This document shows, piece after piece, positions 1 through 9,323 of a stretch of 64,000 nt of DNA. Below the pieces are notes generated by a model. It was not told where the DNA came from, ran no database searches, and saw nothing but the letters and a program-made list of their open reading frames with translations. A program made the position numbers and the translations under genes. Origin of the DNA: CAJQGY01 sp964523375 (GTDB lineage: Bacteria; Pseudomonadota; Gammaproteobacteria; Magnimaribacterales; D2472); assembly GCA_964523375.1 (NCBI GenBank), contig CAZFYG010000006.1, forward strand, positions 1-64,000. Direction: 5' to 3'. How positions within the stretch are numbered: the stretch's first letter is position 1; every line of letters begins with the position of its first letter.

Positions 1-651
1 CTAGCTCCAAATGTTGTACCTGATTTAGCAGAAGTTTATTACTATGTTAGACACCCCAATATGCAAATGGTTGACGAGCTTTTTCAAAGAGTTGTAAAGG
101 CAGCAAATGGAGCAGCTCAAGGAACAGAGACCTCAATGACTTATGAAGTTATGCATGGTAATTATTCATTATTGCCGAATGATGTAATACAAAAAAAAAT
201 GCACGCAAACTTACAAATGTATGGAGGCATTAGTTACACGGAGGCTGAAAATAATTATGCTAAAACTATTTATAAAACGTTTATAAAACCATCCAATGAA
301 ATTGGTTCACAAGAAAATGTTCAGCCATATAAGACTTCTCATAGTTATGGCTCAACAGATGTAGGTGATGTAAGCTGGCTCGTTCCTACTGCAGGAGTAA
401 GAACAGCTACATGGGTTCCTGGCACTGCAGCACATTCATGGCAAGCTGTATCAGCTGGTGGAACATCCATTGGTATAAAGGGAGCTGAGCTTGCTGCTAA
501 AACAATAGCCTCAACAGCCATAGATATTTACAAAGATGAGTCATTGATAGTAGCTGCAAAAGCCGAGCTACAAAAAAGAGTTGGTAAAGATTTTGAATAC
601 AAGGCTCTTCTAGGTGACCGGCTACCACCATTGGATTATAGAATAAATTAA
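1..651 (+). CDS. M20-family amidohydrolase, AbgB-like (5' truncated by window edge)
   Basis: The reading frame is open from base 1, so the gene begins upstream of the window; 216 codons plus stop remain. The residues VPDLAEVYYYVRHP near the start are typical of the end of the dimerisation domain of M20 amidohydrolases related to AbgB, the p-aminobenzoyl-glutamate hydrolase subunit. The later AHSWQ and GGTSIG segments match the region that returns to the metal-binding catalytic domain and carries a conserved histidine. The family hydrolyses amide bonds of N-acylated amino acids in the cytoplasm. It converges on the gamma-glutamyltransferase gene with abutting stop codons. Family assignment is firm; the substrate is not determinable. 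Confidence 0.82.
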   Translation, partial: LAPNVVPDLAEVYYYVRHPNMQMVDELFQRVVKAANGAAQGTETSMTYEVMHGNYSLLPNDVIQKKMHANLQMYGGISYTEAENNYAKTIYKTFIKPSNEIGSQENVQPYKTSHSYGSTDVGDVSWLVPTAGVRTATWVPGTAAHSWQAVSAGGTSIGIKGAELAAKTIASTAIDIYKDESLIVAAKAELQKRVGKDFEYKALLGDRLPPLDYRIN

Positions 652-2361
652 TTACTGAATGGAAACAGCGGCATTTGGCCTTCGTAAATCAGCATAACCA
701 TAACGAACTCCATCAACAATATGGATGCTCTGGGTACTCCCCATAGTTTTATTGGATTCTGGTTTATGCCCCATTCCATCAAGAATATTGATAACATCTG
801 AGCTAATTGTATTTTCATAGTCAAGACCAGTATATGGCCAGTCCTTGTGAACTCTTGGAAGCATTGTAGCCTCGCCTATATTTAAATTAAAATCTACAAC
901 ACCAGAAATAACTCTCAATATTGCAGCTGGTATATATGACCCACCAGGAGAACCTGTTATTAATGTTAGCTGGCCTTCTTTATTAAAAACCATTGATGGT
1001 GCCATTGTGCTCATAGGTCTTTTTCCGGGTTCAAATTTATTTCCTGGGCTTGCGACTCTGCCTTGAATTGACGAATCTCCATAACGATATGCAAAATTAT
1101 TCATTTGGTTGTTCATAAGTATTCCTGTTCCTGGAATAGTTACACCTGAACCAAATGAGTATCCAAGAGTGTATGTATTTGATACAGCATTACCATCACT
1201 ATCAACTATTGAATAATGAGTTGTATCTCTACTTTCATTTACTACTCTTAATGGTTTTACTTTGGAAGATGGTGTTGCTTTTGTCATATTCAGACCTTTT
1301 GCAAGTTCTTTCATTCTATTTTTTGAAAGCAAAGTCTTTATGGGAACATTATATTTGGATGGGTCTCCTACTTGATGGGATCTATTGTTATGGCCTCTTC
1401 TAAGAGACTCTCCTAATAAATGATATGTTTTTGCTGAATTGCTTCCAAATTTAGATAAATCAAAAAAACTCAGCATATTTAAAGATGTCAAAAGAACAAC
1501 GCCTCCTCCAGAGGGTGGGCCAGCTGTAAAAACTAGATTTTCTCTATATGAACCAACTATTGGTGAGGTCATAACTGGTTTGTAGGTCTTAAAATCTTCT
1601 AGAGTAAAAAATCCATTATTAGCCTTCATAGCATCTATAAATTTTTGAGCAATAACTCCTTCATAAAAACCACTTTTTCCACTTTTAGAAATTTCTTTAA
1701 AGGTAGATGCCAAATCTGGTCTTTTCATCAACGAACCAACTGGTAAAGGTTGGTCATTAATAAAATAGATTTTTTTTGATTCTGCATCTTCTCTTAGTTG
1801 ATCACTGCTTTCAATTGCTTTATGCAAATCATAAGTAACGGAAATGCCCTCTTCTGCTTGTTTAATTACAGGTTCAAGAATTTTGCTAAGTGGCAGCTTT
1901 CCAAATGCTGAATGTGCGTCTAATAATCCAGCCACACTCCCTGGGATAGCTGAGGCCTTATATCCTTTTTTTACAAGATCAAAATTTGTTCTTTTGTAAT
2001 CTCTTGGAAGTTTTTTATTAAAAATATCTTTAATGTTGGAATTTAGAGGTGACGAGCTTCTATAATCAATGAAAAAGACTTCATTTCTTTCTTTTATATA
2101 CACAAGCATAAAACCACCACCTCCAAGATTACCTGCTCTCGGGAGTGTTGTGGCTAATGAAAAACCTACAGCTACTGCAGCATCTACAGCATTTCCTCCC
2201 ATATTCAATATATCTCTCCCTATATCTGATGAAAGGTTATTTTGGGATACAACCATGCCTTTAGAAGAAACTACTGGATGGAATGGGGAAACATAATCAA
2301 TATAACTTTGCTGTGCATTAATTTGAGTAATAAAAATAAATACTAGAACAATTTTTTTCAT
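652..2361 (-). CDS. ggt: Gamma-glutamyltransferase, periplasmic
   Basis: The protein has 569 residues, the usual size for the family. It starts with a Sec signal peptide (MKKIVLVF...INAQQ). The autocatalytic cleavage and nucleophile motif DTTHYS lies near residue 380, so the proenzyme would be cut before the second Thr into large and small subunits. GNLGGGGFM near residue 80 and PSGGG near 290 are also typical. The enzyme cleaves the gamma-glutamyl bond of glutathione and similar compounds and releases glutamate, or transfers the glutamyl group. It sits one base downstream of the anion symporter gene and is probably co-transcribed with it. Confidence 0.93.
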   Translation of the reverse strand: MKKIVLVFIFITQINAQQSYIDYVSPFHPVVSSKGMVVSQNNLSSDIGRDILNMGGNAVDAAVAVGFSLATTLPRAGNLGGGGFMLVYIKERNEVFFIDYRSSSPLNSNIKDIFNKKLPRDYKRTNFDLVKKGYKASAIPGSVAGLLDAHSAFGKLPLSKILEPVIKQAEEGISVTYDLHKAIESSDQLREDAESKKIYFINDQPLPVGSLMKRPDLASTFKEISKSGKSGFYEGVIAQKFIDAMKANNGFFTLEDFKTYKPVMTSPIVGSYRENLVFTAGPPSGGGVVLLTSLNMLSFFDLSKFGSNSAKTYHLLGESLRRGHNNRSHQVGDPSKYNVPIKTLLSKNRMKELAKGLNMTKATPSSKVKPLRVVNESRDTTHYSIVDSDGNAVSNTYTLGYSFGSGVTIPGTGILMNNQMNNFAYRYGDSSIQGRVASPGNKFEPGKRPMSTMAPSMVFNKEGQLTLITGSPGGSYIPAAILRVISGVVDFNLNIGEATMLPRVHKDWPYTGLDYENTISSDVINILDGMGHKPESNKTMGSTQSIHIVDGVRYGYADLRRPNAAVSIQ

Positions 2362-2362
2362 A

Positions 2363-3862
2363 TTAAAAAACTAATGGTGCTAAATAGTAAGAGAAAAGAG
2401 TAACAACTAAGATGCCAATAATATTTATAAAAAACCCAGCTTTCATCATAGTTGCTATTGTAAATTTCCCTGATCCATAAACAATTGCATTAGGCGGCGT
2501 TGCAACAGGAAGCATAAATGCGCAACTAGCTGCTAAACAAACAGGTATTGTTAATGAGACTGGTATTACCCCAATAGCAATAGCTAAAGATCCGATTACA
2601 GGAAGAAAGGTGCTTGTCGTGGCTACATTACTTGTCATTTCAGTTAAAAAAATTATTAGAGTTGCAACGGCAAAAATTAGGATGATAGGGTTAACTTCTT
2701 TTAATACTGTAAGTCCTTGCCCAATCCATATACCAAGACCTGTTCCTGAAACTTGAGCAGCTAGAGACAGACCACCACCAAATAACAGCAATAAACCCCA
2801 TGGAAGTTTTGATGTCTCGTCCCAAACCATAAGATCTTTTTTGCCATCTGCAGAGGGAATTATAAAAAGAATTATGGCTATGATTATTGCAATACCAGCA
2901 TCTTCCAAGCCTATTCCAAATTTAGTTCTAATGACTCTGCTTGTCATCCATGCAATAACAGCAAGACCGAAGACCAGAGCAATTTTGAGTTCGTCTTTTT
3001 TAATAGGGCCGAGGTCTAGTAACATTTGATCTAACCGTAATTTTGTTTCATTGGAAGAAATAAAATTAGTAGGAAATACAAATTTAGCAAGAATAAACCA
3101 AGCCGCTATAAGCATAGACAATGAAACTGGAACACCAATTTTCATCCAACTCAAAAAATCAATTTCAACACCATATGTCTCACTCATGAATGTTACAAAT
3201 ACAATATTAGGAGCTGTTCCAATGATTGTTGACATACCACCAATGGTTGCGGCGTAAGCAATCCCAAGCATCAAAGCAGTATCAAAGTTCTTTCTTTGTA
3301 AATCATTAATATCTGGGGTTGTGGATGAGATGACGGCACAAACAGCTAACCCAATTGGAAGAAGCATTAATGTTGTAGAGGTATTCATTACAAACATACT
3401 TAGTGAAGCTGCAACAATCATAAAACCTCCGATTAATTTCTCTCCAGATGATCCAACTGCAGTAATCATTTTTAATGCTATTCTTTTATGCAGACCCGAT
3501 CTTTCAATACCTAAAGCCAAGATAAAGCCTCCTAAAAAAAGATATATATTTTTATTAGCATATGGATTTGCTGCCTCTTGAAAATTAGCAACATCCATTA
3601 ATGGAAATAATGCCAAAGGAAGCAAAGATGTAACAGCAACTGGAAGAGCTTCTGTTGCCCACCAAATTGCCATAAGGACTAGGACGGCCAGGACAAACCA
3701 TGCAGATTTGCTATCTATGTACTGCACTCCTTTGTTAGTTTCAAATGGGGAGCCTTCTAATGCAAGCAAACTTTGGGGCAAAAAATTAGCATAACCAATA
3801 AATACGATTATGCTGAAGGCAAATACACCAATCCAGAAACCTTTATTTTTATATGCTTGCAT
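2363..3862 (-). CDS. DASS-family (SLC13) sodium:dicarboxylate/anion symporter
   Basis: A 499-residue inner-membrane protein with about 11-12 hydrophobic segments. The SLC13-type signatures are present: the N-terminal NTSTTLMLLPIG region and the C-terminal repeat TEMTSNVATTSTFLP, which carry the SNT sodium and carboxylate-binding motifs; WGLLLLFGGG is also typical. Members import succinate, citrate, 2-oxoglutarate, glutamate-like anions or sulfate with sodium. The gene lies between the TonB-dependent receptor and ggt on the same strand. An intrinsic terminator separates it from the receptor gene, so its transcription depends on read-through or a weak promoter at about 3863-3880. The exact substrate cannot be told from sequence. 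Confidence 0.88.
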   Translation of the reverse strand: MQAYKNKGFWIGVFAFSIIVFIGYANFLPQSLLALEGSPFETNKGVQYIDSKSAWFVLAVLVLMAIWWATEALPVAVTSLLPLALFPLMDVANFQEAANPYANKNIYLFLGGFILALGIERSGLHKRIALKMITAVGSSGEKLIGGFMIVAASLSMFVMNTSTTLMLLPIGLAVCAVISSTTPDINDLQRKNFDTALMLGIAYAATIGGMSTIIGTAPNIVFVTFMSETYGVEIDFLSWMKIGVPVSLSMLIAAWFILAKFVFPTNFISSNETKLRLDQMLLDLGPIKKDELKIALVFGLAVIAWMTSRVIRTKFGIGLEDAGIAIIIAIILFIIPSADGKKDLMVWDETSKLPWGLLLLFGGGLSLAAQVSGTGLGIWIGQGLTVLKEVNPIILIFAVATLIIFLTEMTSNVATTSTFLPVIGSLAIAIGVIPVSLTIPVCLAASCAFMLPVATPPNAIVYGSGKFTIATMMKAGFFINIIGILVVTLFSYYLAPLVF

Positions 3863-3873
3863 AATATTTTCCT

Positions 3874-3900
3874 ATAAAAAAGGGAGCATGTGCTCCCTTT
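3874..3900 (-). terminator. Intrinsic terminator after the TonB-dependent receptor gene
   Basis: The inverted repeat AAAGGGAGCA / TGCTCCCTTT forms a near-perfect stem with a very short loop. On the minus strand it is followed by a T run (TTTTTTATAG). It lies 15 bases after the receptor stop codon and ends just before the symporter start, so it should attenuate read-through from the receptor gene. Confidence 0.85.
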
Positions 3901-3915
3901 AAAGTTTATACCATT

Positions 3916-6906
3916 TTAGAAAGTAACTCTAAGATCAAGATAATAGTTCCTACCATAATCTTGGTGAGCATCAGCATAGTAACCGTAGTATCTATCTGCT
4001 AATGGCGCTCTTTCATCTTCTAAGTTTTTAACAGCAAATCTTAATCTAGCTTTATTGCCATTCATTCTAAATGAATATGAAACAGTGGCATCAATAGTAG
4101 TCATTTCAGGAATTACATACCTTGTTCCATCGCTCAAAGTTAAAGAGTTCTGATAAAACTCTCCTTTTTGAAGCATAGACATAGTAGCTCCCCAATCACC
4201 CATTCTCCATGAGGCCTTTACTGTATGTTTAGTGTCATAATTACCATCCATTCCCAGCAAGTCACCAAATCCATCTAGCGGAATGTTTGCTGGAATTAAA
4301 CCAGCCTCTTTTTGTGACTGAAGGAAAGCAAATTCACCTGAAGCATCTTGAGTAAATTCATCAGTTTTACTACCGATATATTTAAATCCAAAATCTCCGA
4401 ACTTAGTATCAATGTCATAATAAACACCAATATCTGTTCCTGCTAAGTTTCTTGTAGCCATGTTTGTGTAATCGTTTTGAACGTACTTCACTACTCCAAT
4501 TGGACAAATACCAGCGGCTGTATAGTAACCGGCCTCACCCGCATCTGGTGCCTCACGAACAACTAATGGATCTCCAATAAATGAACCACAGTTATTTAAA
4601 CCGTTTTCAAATCTTAAAAGCATGTCATTAACAATTTGATTTTCACGACCAAATAAGCCTATAGTTTTTTCTTTTTCAATAGACCATTGATCAAGAGTAA
4701 CCATTAAGCCAGGGACCATTTCTGGGGTATATACAAGACCTATGGAGCTATTAGTTGACTCTTCAGCATCTAGCTTATTTCCACCAATTGCCCTTCTTTG
4801 AATAGTGTAATAAGAATCTATATCTGAATCAGTAATACTAGTATCACCATCATAACCACCGGCTTCATTAAGAACGTCTTGAACTCTTTGAACAACCCAA
4901 TCATCATTTGATCCAGATCTAACAACTCCACCCTCATTAAGTTGAATTATATTAGGAGCTCTAAATGCAGTTGATGCAGATGCTCTAAGTGAAAGACTTG
5001 GGTTTACTTCCCAACCAATAGCAAACTTTCCAACTGTTGCTGAAGCAAAATCATCAGAACTCTCATGTCTAACAGCTAGCTGTGTAGATATTGAATCTGT
5101 AATAGGTGCATTTAATTCAACAAACAATGATGTTGTTTGCCTTTTACCTGATACATCACCAGTTGGACTTGAGTTTAAAACATCAGCGACTAGAGGATAA
5201 CAATCATTTTCATAATCGCAATAATCAATGGTGCCGTCTAACCTATCATCTCTATTATCAGTAATAACTTCATCTCTTACTTCAAAGCCAAGTAATACTG
5301 CTACAGGACCTGCAGGTAAAGTAAACATATGAGGGTTAACCATTTTAAAATCAAAAGAAGTTAAAGAACTTGTTCCAAATCTAGTAACATCTACAAGCAC
5401 TCTTTCTATATTAGAAGCAACACCGGCACTAAATGGGTTATATGCAGCAGGCGTATCATCATACAAAGCTTCTTTTAGAAGTGTATTAGATATTCTATTT
5501 TTTGTAAGGTCATCAGATGTCGCTTTTGAATATACTAAAGCAGTCTCCCAATCCCAATTACCTGTAGTGCCTCTAAATCCTTGAAGGAACCTATAAGTTT
5601 CTTTATCTACAAAAGTCATTCTTGGAACTTCAGCGTATCTATAGTTATCTATATATAGTTCTTTCCCAGCAAAAATTGCTGTCCCATCTGGAGTTGTCAT
5701 TTGATTTAACCAGTAGTTATCAGGGCCAACTCTATGCTTAGATGAAGTGAATGCATATGATGGGTGATTTCTTCTTTCACTATCTGAAGTGTAGTAACCT
5801 ATTTCAGTAAATGTTTCAACTCCATTAGATAGCTCAGAGTTTATGAAAACTAATAAATTCTGTCTTTCTATTTTTCCTCTTTTTTCTGTAAGGCCCCATA
5901 AGTTATATCTTTCTACGCCGTTTCCATCTTCAGCTATACAAGTTCCATATCCAGTATCAAAAACAACACCGTCTTGACTTGAGCGATTTGAACATCTTGG
6001 GTCGCCAAGAGGGAATATTTCAAATTCACCTGAACTATCAGTCCAAACTTTGTCATATGCAGTGCCTGCAATACTTGTTGCACTGCCGACCATATCAAAC
6101 TGTCCGTATAAAGAGTTAGTTGAATTATTTAGAAAGCTGCTACTTCCAAACCATGGTGAATCCTCAGGAACCCATTTTCTGTGATCAGAGTCTGCCCATC
6201 TTGGATCTTCACTAGCTTGAATTGAGCCTCTGTTATAGCTATCAAAAAAAGCGCTTATATTTGTTTTACCAAAATTCTTACCCCATTTAACAGATATAGT
6301 TTCATCCTCTGTTTCAAAGTGATCAAAAGCTGTGATTTTGGCTCTAACTACCAAACCTTCATAGTCGGCTTGCATAACGTTGTTAACAACACCAGCTACT
6401 GCGTCAGCACCATAAATAGCTGAAGCCCCATCCCTTAAAATTTCTAGTCTTTCAAGGCCATACACTGGAACTAATTGAGAGTTCACTGTTGTAGTAGGAA
6501 CAAAATCTCCACCAATTTTTTCAGTCTGATAACCAGGTGAGGTTACTAGCCTTCTTCCATTTAAAAGAGTAAGCGTATTACCAACACCTAAATTTCTTAG
6601 ATTATATGCACCCATGTCTCCCCTAGCAGCATTAACACCACCGGAAGCCATTTCAGATTCATTAAAATAGTTTAGCCCCTGTTCAGCAATATTTTCTAAA
6701 AGCTCATCACCTGAATCTACTCCAAGAGCCTCTATATCCTCTGCGGTAATAACAGTTACTGGCAATATTCCAGCAATGTTTGCACCTTTGATTTGCGAAC
6801 CAACAACAACAACCTCTTCAACGTCTGCTGCAGCAGTATCATCTTGAGCTTGAATTGCAAACGGCATAGCCAATGCTAATACCAATAAAGATTTAATAGT
6901 TTTCAT
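3916..6906 (-). CDS. TonB-dependent outer-membrane receptor
   Basis: A 996-residue protein with a signal peptide ending in AIQAQ. A TonB-box-like VEEVVVVG follows at about residues 29-36, then a plug domain (PVTVITAEDIEALG; LLNGRRLV; LRDGASAIYGADAVAGVVN). A long beta-barrel follows and ends in YYLDLRVTF with the terminal Phe needed for outer-membrane assembly. Cysteine pairs in predicted extracellular loops (about residues 300-330, 575-585 and 770-800) may form disulfides. It imports a large or scarce substrate across the outer membrane using TonB-ExbBD energy. The start has a strong ribosome site (GGGGGA). The substrate is unknown; neighbours suggest a peptide or gamma-glutamyl compound rather than iron, but this is inference. 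Confidence 0.93.
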   Translation of the reverse strand: MKTIKSLLVLALAMPFAIQAQDDTAAADVEEVVVVGSQIKGANIAGILPVTVITAEDIEALGVDSGDELLENIAEQGLNYFNESEMASGGVNAARGDMGAYNLRNLGVGNTLTLLNGRRLVTSPGYQTEKIGGDFVPTTTVNSQLVPVYGLERLEILRDGASAIYGADAVAGVVNNVMQADYEGLVVRAKITAFDHFETEDETISVKWGKNFGKTNISAFFDSYNRGSIQASEDPRWADSDHRKWVPEDSPWFGSSSFLNNSTNSLYGQFDMVGSATSIAGTAYDKVWTDSSGEFEIFPLGDPRCSNRSSQDGVVFDTGYGTCIAEDGNGVERYNLWGLTEKRGKIERQNLLVFINSELSNGVETFTEIGYYTSDSERRNHPSYAFTSSKHRVGPDNYWLNQMTTPDGTAIFAGKELYIDNYRYAEVPRMTFVDKETYRFLQGFRGTTGNWDWETALVYSKATSDDLTKNRISNTLLKEALYDDTPAAYNPFSAGVASNIERVLVDVTRFGTSSLTSFDFKMVNPHMFTLPAGPVAVLLGFEVRDEVITDNRDDRLDGTIDYCDYENDCYPLVADVLNSSPTGDVSGKRQTTSLFVELNAPITDSISTQLAVRHESSDDFASATVGKFAIGWEVNPSLSLRASASTAFRAPNIIQLNEGGVVRSGSNDDWVVQRVQDVLNEAGGYDGDTSITDSDIDSYYTIQRRAIGGNKLDAEESTNSSIGLVYTPEMVPGLMVTLDQWSIEKEKTIGLFGRENQIVNDMLLRFENGLNNCGSFIGDPLVVREAPDAGEAGYYTAAGICPIGVVKYVQNDYTNMATRNLAGTDIGVYYDIDTKFGDFGFKYIGSKTDEFTQDASGEFAFLQSQKEAGLIPANIPLDGFGDLLGMDGNYDTKHTVKASWRMGDWGATMSMLQKGEFYQNSLTLSDGTRYVIPEMTTIDATVSYSFRMNGNKARLRFAVKNLEDERAPLADRYYGYYADAHQDYGRNYYLDLRVTF

Positions 6907-6947
6907 TCATAATCCCCCATGAATTGTGTATATAAATTTCTACCTTG

Positions 6948-6977
6948 ATTATAAAACTTCATTTACAAAGTTGTCTA
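6948..6977 (-). promoter_or_regulatory. Predicted sigma70 promoter of the TonB-dependent receptor gene
   Basis: On the minus strand a TAGACA -35 element (6972-6977) and a perfect TATAAT -10 element (6948-6953) are separated by 18 bases. The start of transcription would fall about 35 bases before the receptor ATG, which leaves room for the visible GGGGGA ribosome site. Confidence 0.6.
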
Positions 6978-7009
6978 TATTAATGTACATAATAAAATAA
7001 CCTATAATA

Positions 7010-7024
7010 ATAACCTAAGGTTAT
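7010..7024. promoter_or_regulatory. Palindromic candidate operator at the LysR regulator start
   Basis: ATAACCT-A-AGGTTAT is a perfect inverted repeat with 7-base arms. A direct copy of the left arm lies at 6997-7003. The site covers the predicted transcription start and the first codon of the LysR gene, downstream of a TATAAT at 7003-7008. A smaller palindrome, ATGTACAT, lies at 6983-6990. Position and symmetry fit autoregulation by the LysR protein and control of the divergent receptor gene; binding is inferred. Confidence 0.45.
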
Positions 7025-7952
7025 GTATAGTATCGTAAGTATGCTGAATTCTAAACAAATCGAGATCTTTTATCATATCTATAAAGAAGGCTCTATAACA
7101 AAAGCAGCCAAGTTGCTAAATGTATCGCAACCTGCGCTAAGTAAATCAATTTCATATACCGAAAAAAAACTAGGCTTTAAGCTCTTTAATAGAGATTCAA
7201 AAAAACTTTTACCAACATACGAAGCAGATGAGCTGTATGAATATGCCTCAATGGTTATATTTCAACTTGAAAGCTTTAATAAAACAGCTGAGAAACTTAC
7301 GCCGCTTGATTCGAAGGATATTAATATCGGCACAACCCCTTCTATCATGCTCACGCTAATGCCTAGAATACTCAAGGCTTATAAAGAAATTGGGATAGCT
7401 GGTTTCAATTTTATAAACCTTAATAGCAACGAATTATTAAGCAGGTTGGATAATAAAAGCTTAGATATTGTTATCTGCTTTGATCCAGCAATATCTAATA
7501 GAGGATCTAATCACCTTGATGCCAGCATATTCTCTAGACATATTATTCATAAAGGATCCCATGTAATGATTTCACCTAAAGGGCTTTATGATAACAAAGC
7601 AGCTTCTAAGCTAGAGCATTTTTTAAACGATCCTTTTATAGAAATTACAAACCTTATTTCTTTTTATGGTGTTAACTCCTTAACTAAACATTTTAGTAAA
7701 CAGCCTATTAGAAATGTAGCGGGTAAGGTTTCTTCATACAGCGGGGCTGCCTCGCTTGTAAGTCTTGGGGTGGGAAGTGCTCTGGTTGATTCTTATACTG
7801 CAAATAACTGTGATAAAAGCAAGGTAGATGTGTTTGAAATTGAAGAAGATCTCCCCTATCAAATAGTTCTACTTAACAATCAATCAAAAGCCATTAGTGA
7901 AGAATCAAAAAAGTTTATAGAATTTGTAAAAACTTTAACCAATAAACTCTAG
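7023..7952 (+). CDS. LysR-family transcriptional regulator
   Basis: A 309-residue protein (303 if the internal ATG at 7041 is used, which would fit family N-termini better: MLNSKQ...). The N-terminal winged helix-turn-helix is clear (GSITKAAKLLNVSQPALSKSI, about residues 25-45), followed by the dimerisation helix and a type 2 periplasmic-binding-like effector domain. It is divergent from the TonB-dependent receptor and is the obvious candidate regulator of it. Its 3' end overlaps gltX on the opposite strand by 18 bases. The effector is unknown; a gamma-glutamyl compound or product is possible. Confidence 0.88.
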   Translation: MYSIVSMLNSKQIEIFYHIYKEGSITKAAKLLNVSQPALSKSISYTEKKLGFKLFNRDSKKLLPTYEADELYEYASMVIFQLESFNKTAEKLTPLDSKDINIGTTPSIMLTLMPRILKAYKEIGIAGFNFINLNSNELLSRLDNKSLDIVICFDPAISNRGSNHLDASIFSRHIIHKGSHVMISPKGLYDNKAASKLEHFLNDPFIEITNLISFYGVNSLTKHFSKQPIRNVAGKVSSYSGAASLVSLGVGSALVDSYTANNCDKSKVDVFEIEEDLPYQIVLLNNQSKAISEESKKFIEFVKTLTNKL

Positions 7953-9323
7953 AGCTTTTTTAATCCTCATTAATGAGTCTTCTTTGCCTATAATTTCCAG
8001 AGTCAGGCCAAGTGATGGAGATTTTGTTCCACCGGTCACTGCTACGCGTATAGGTTGATTTACTCTAGGAGTTGGAAGATCAGATGATGATTGAAAATTC
8101 TTCAAAGCAAGATCAATACTTTCTTCATCCCAAACGTTTAGGCTCTCTAATATCTCTTCTATTGAAGAAAGCATATTACCCGAATCAGCAAGAAACTTCT
8201 TAACAGCCTTTGGATTGTATTCTGTTACGCCCTTAAAGTAAGGAACTAATCCTTTTGCGATATTTAGCAAGTTGGATTCGGAAGATCTCATTGCATCAAC
8301 AAGCAAATCGCACTTTGGATGATCATCTAAATTTATATCGATTGAAGATAAAAACGGCCTTAAATAATCTTTAAATTCTTCTAAGGAAAGATTTGATAAA
8401 TGCTGGGTATTTAACCAATCTAACTTGGTCATATCAAATATCGCACCTGCTTTTTGGACTTCAGTAATTTCAAAATCTTTTATCAAATCGTCTAAGTAAA
8501 AAACCTCTTTCTCTCCCTTAGACCAACCAAGTCTTGCCAGGGTATTCAAAATAGCAGAATCAAGATAACCCTCATTCTTATACTCTTCGAGACTAGTTGC
8601 AGCATGTCTTTTAGAAAGCCTTTTCTTATCAGCCCCAAGAACCAATGGAAGATGGGCATACTCAAGCTCTGGATACCCAAGTGCTTTTTGAATATGAATT
8701 TGGCGAGGTGTATTAGATATATGATCCTCACCTCTTATAACGGTGGTAACTCCTTGCTCATAATCATCAACTACATTACATAGATGATATGTAGGTGTTC
8801 CATCACTTCTTAATATTATCAAATCATCAAGCTCCGAGTTCTCAAAAGTTATATCACCTCTGACATAATCTTTCATCAATACCTGGCCGTCGAGTGGTGT
8901 TTTGAGTCTTAAAACCGTATTACTAGATTTTTCTATATTTAAGTTTCTACACTTTCCATCATATTGAGGCTTTTGACCATTAAGTTGTTGAGCTGATCTC
9001 ATTTCATCCAGTCTTTCTTTTGAACAGTTGCAATAATAAGCTTTGCCGCTTTTATAAATTTCATCTGCAGCTTCAGTATAAATGTCAGTTCGTTCTGATT
9101 GGTTAATTGGAACTAAGTCAGGACTCAAACCTATAGAGTTAAGGCTATCTAATATATTCTTTTCAAACTCTTTAGTTGATCGTTGCCTGTCAGTATCTTC
9201 AATGCGAATTAAAAATAATCCGCCCATTTTTTTTGCATATACATAATTAAATAATGCAGTTCTAACACCACCAATATGGAGTGTTCCCGTTGGGCTGGGT
9301 GCGAATCTTGTTACTACTTTCAA
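7935..9323 (-). CDS. gltX: Glutamyl-tRNA synthetase
   Basis: A 462-residue class I synthetase, close to the usual 470. The HIGH-type motif appears as PSPTGTLHIGG at residues 9-19 and the KMSKS loop as KKRLSKRHAA around residue 235. A CxC...C arrangement around residues 98-125 resembles the zinc site of proteobacterial GltX, although the last ligand is not obvious. It charges tRNA-Glu in the cytoplasm. The start codon is TTG, overlapping the dnaQ stop as TTGA, which suggests translational coupling. It is the last gene of an rnhA-dnaQ-gltX series. Confidence 0.96.
   Translation of the reverse strand: MKVVTRFAPSPTGTLHIGGVRTALFNYVYAKKMGGLFLIRIEDTDRQRSTKEFEKNILDSLNSIGLSPDLVPINQSERTDIYTEAADEIYKSGKAYYCNCSKERLDEMRSAQQLNGQKPQYDGKCRNLNIEKSSNTVLRLKTPLDGQVLMKDYVRGDITFENSELDDLIILRSDGTPTYHLCNVVDDYEQGVTTVIRGEDHISNTPRQIHIQKALGYPELEYAHLPLVLGADKKRLSKRHAATSLEEYKNEGYLDSAILNTLARLGWSKGEKEVFYLDDLIKDFEITEVQKAGAIFDMTKLDWLNTQHLSNLSLEEFKDYLRPFLSSIDINLDDHPKCDLLVDAMRSSESNLLNIAKGLVPYFKGVTEYNPKAVKKFLADSGNMLSSIEEILESLNVWDEESIDLALKNFQSSSDLPTPRVNQPIRVAVTGGTKSPSLGLTLEIIGKEDSLMRIKKALEFIG

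Noticed and set aside
1155..1403. An 82-codon plus-strand frame, and many similar short frames elsewhere, opposite real genes.
   Set aside because: They lie entirely inside well-identified genes on the other strand and show skewed low-complexity composition without motifs.
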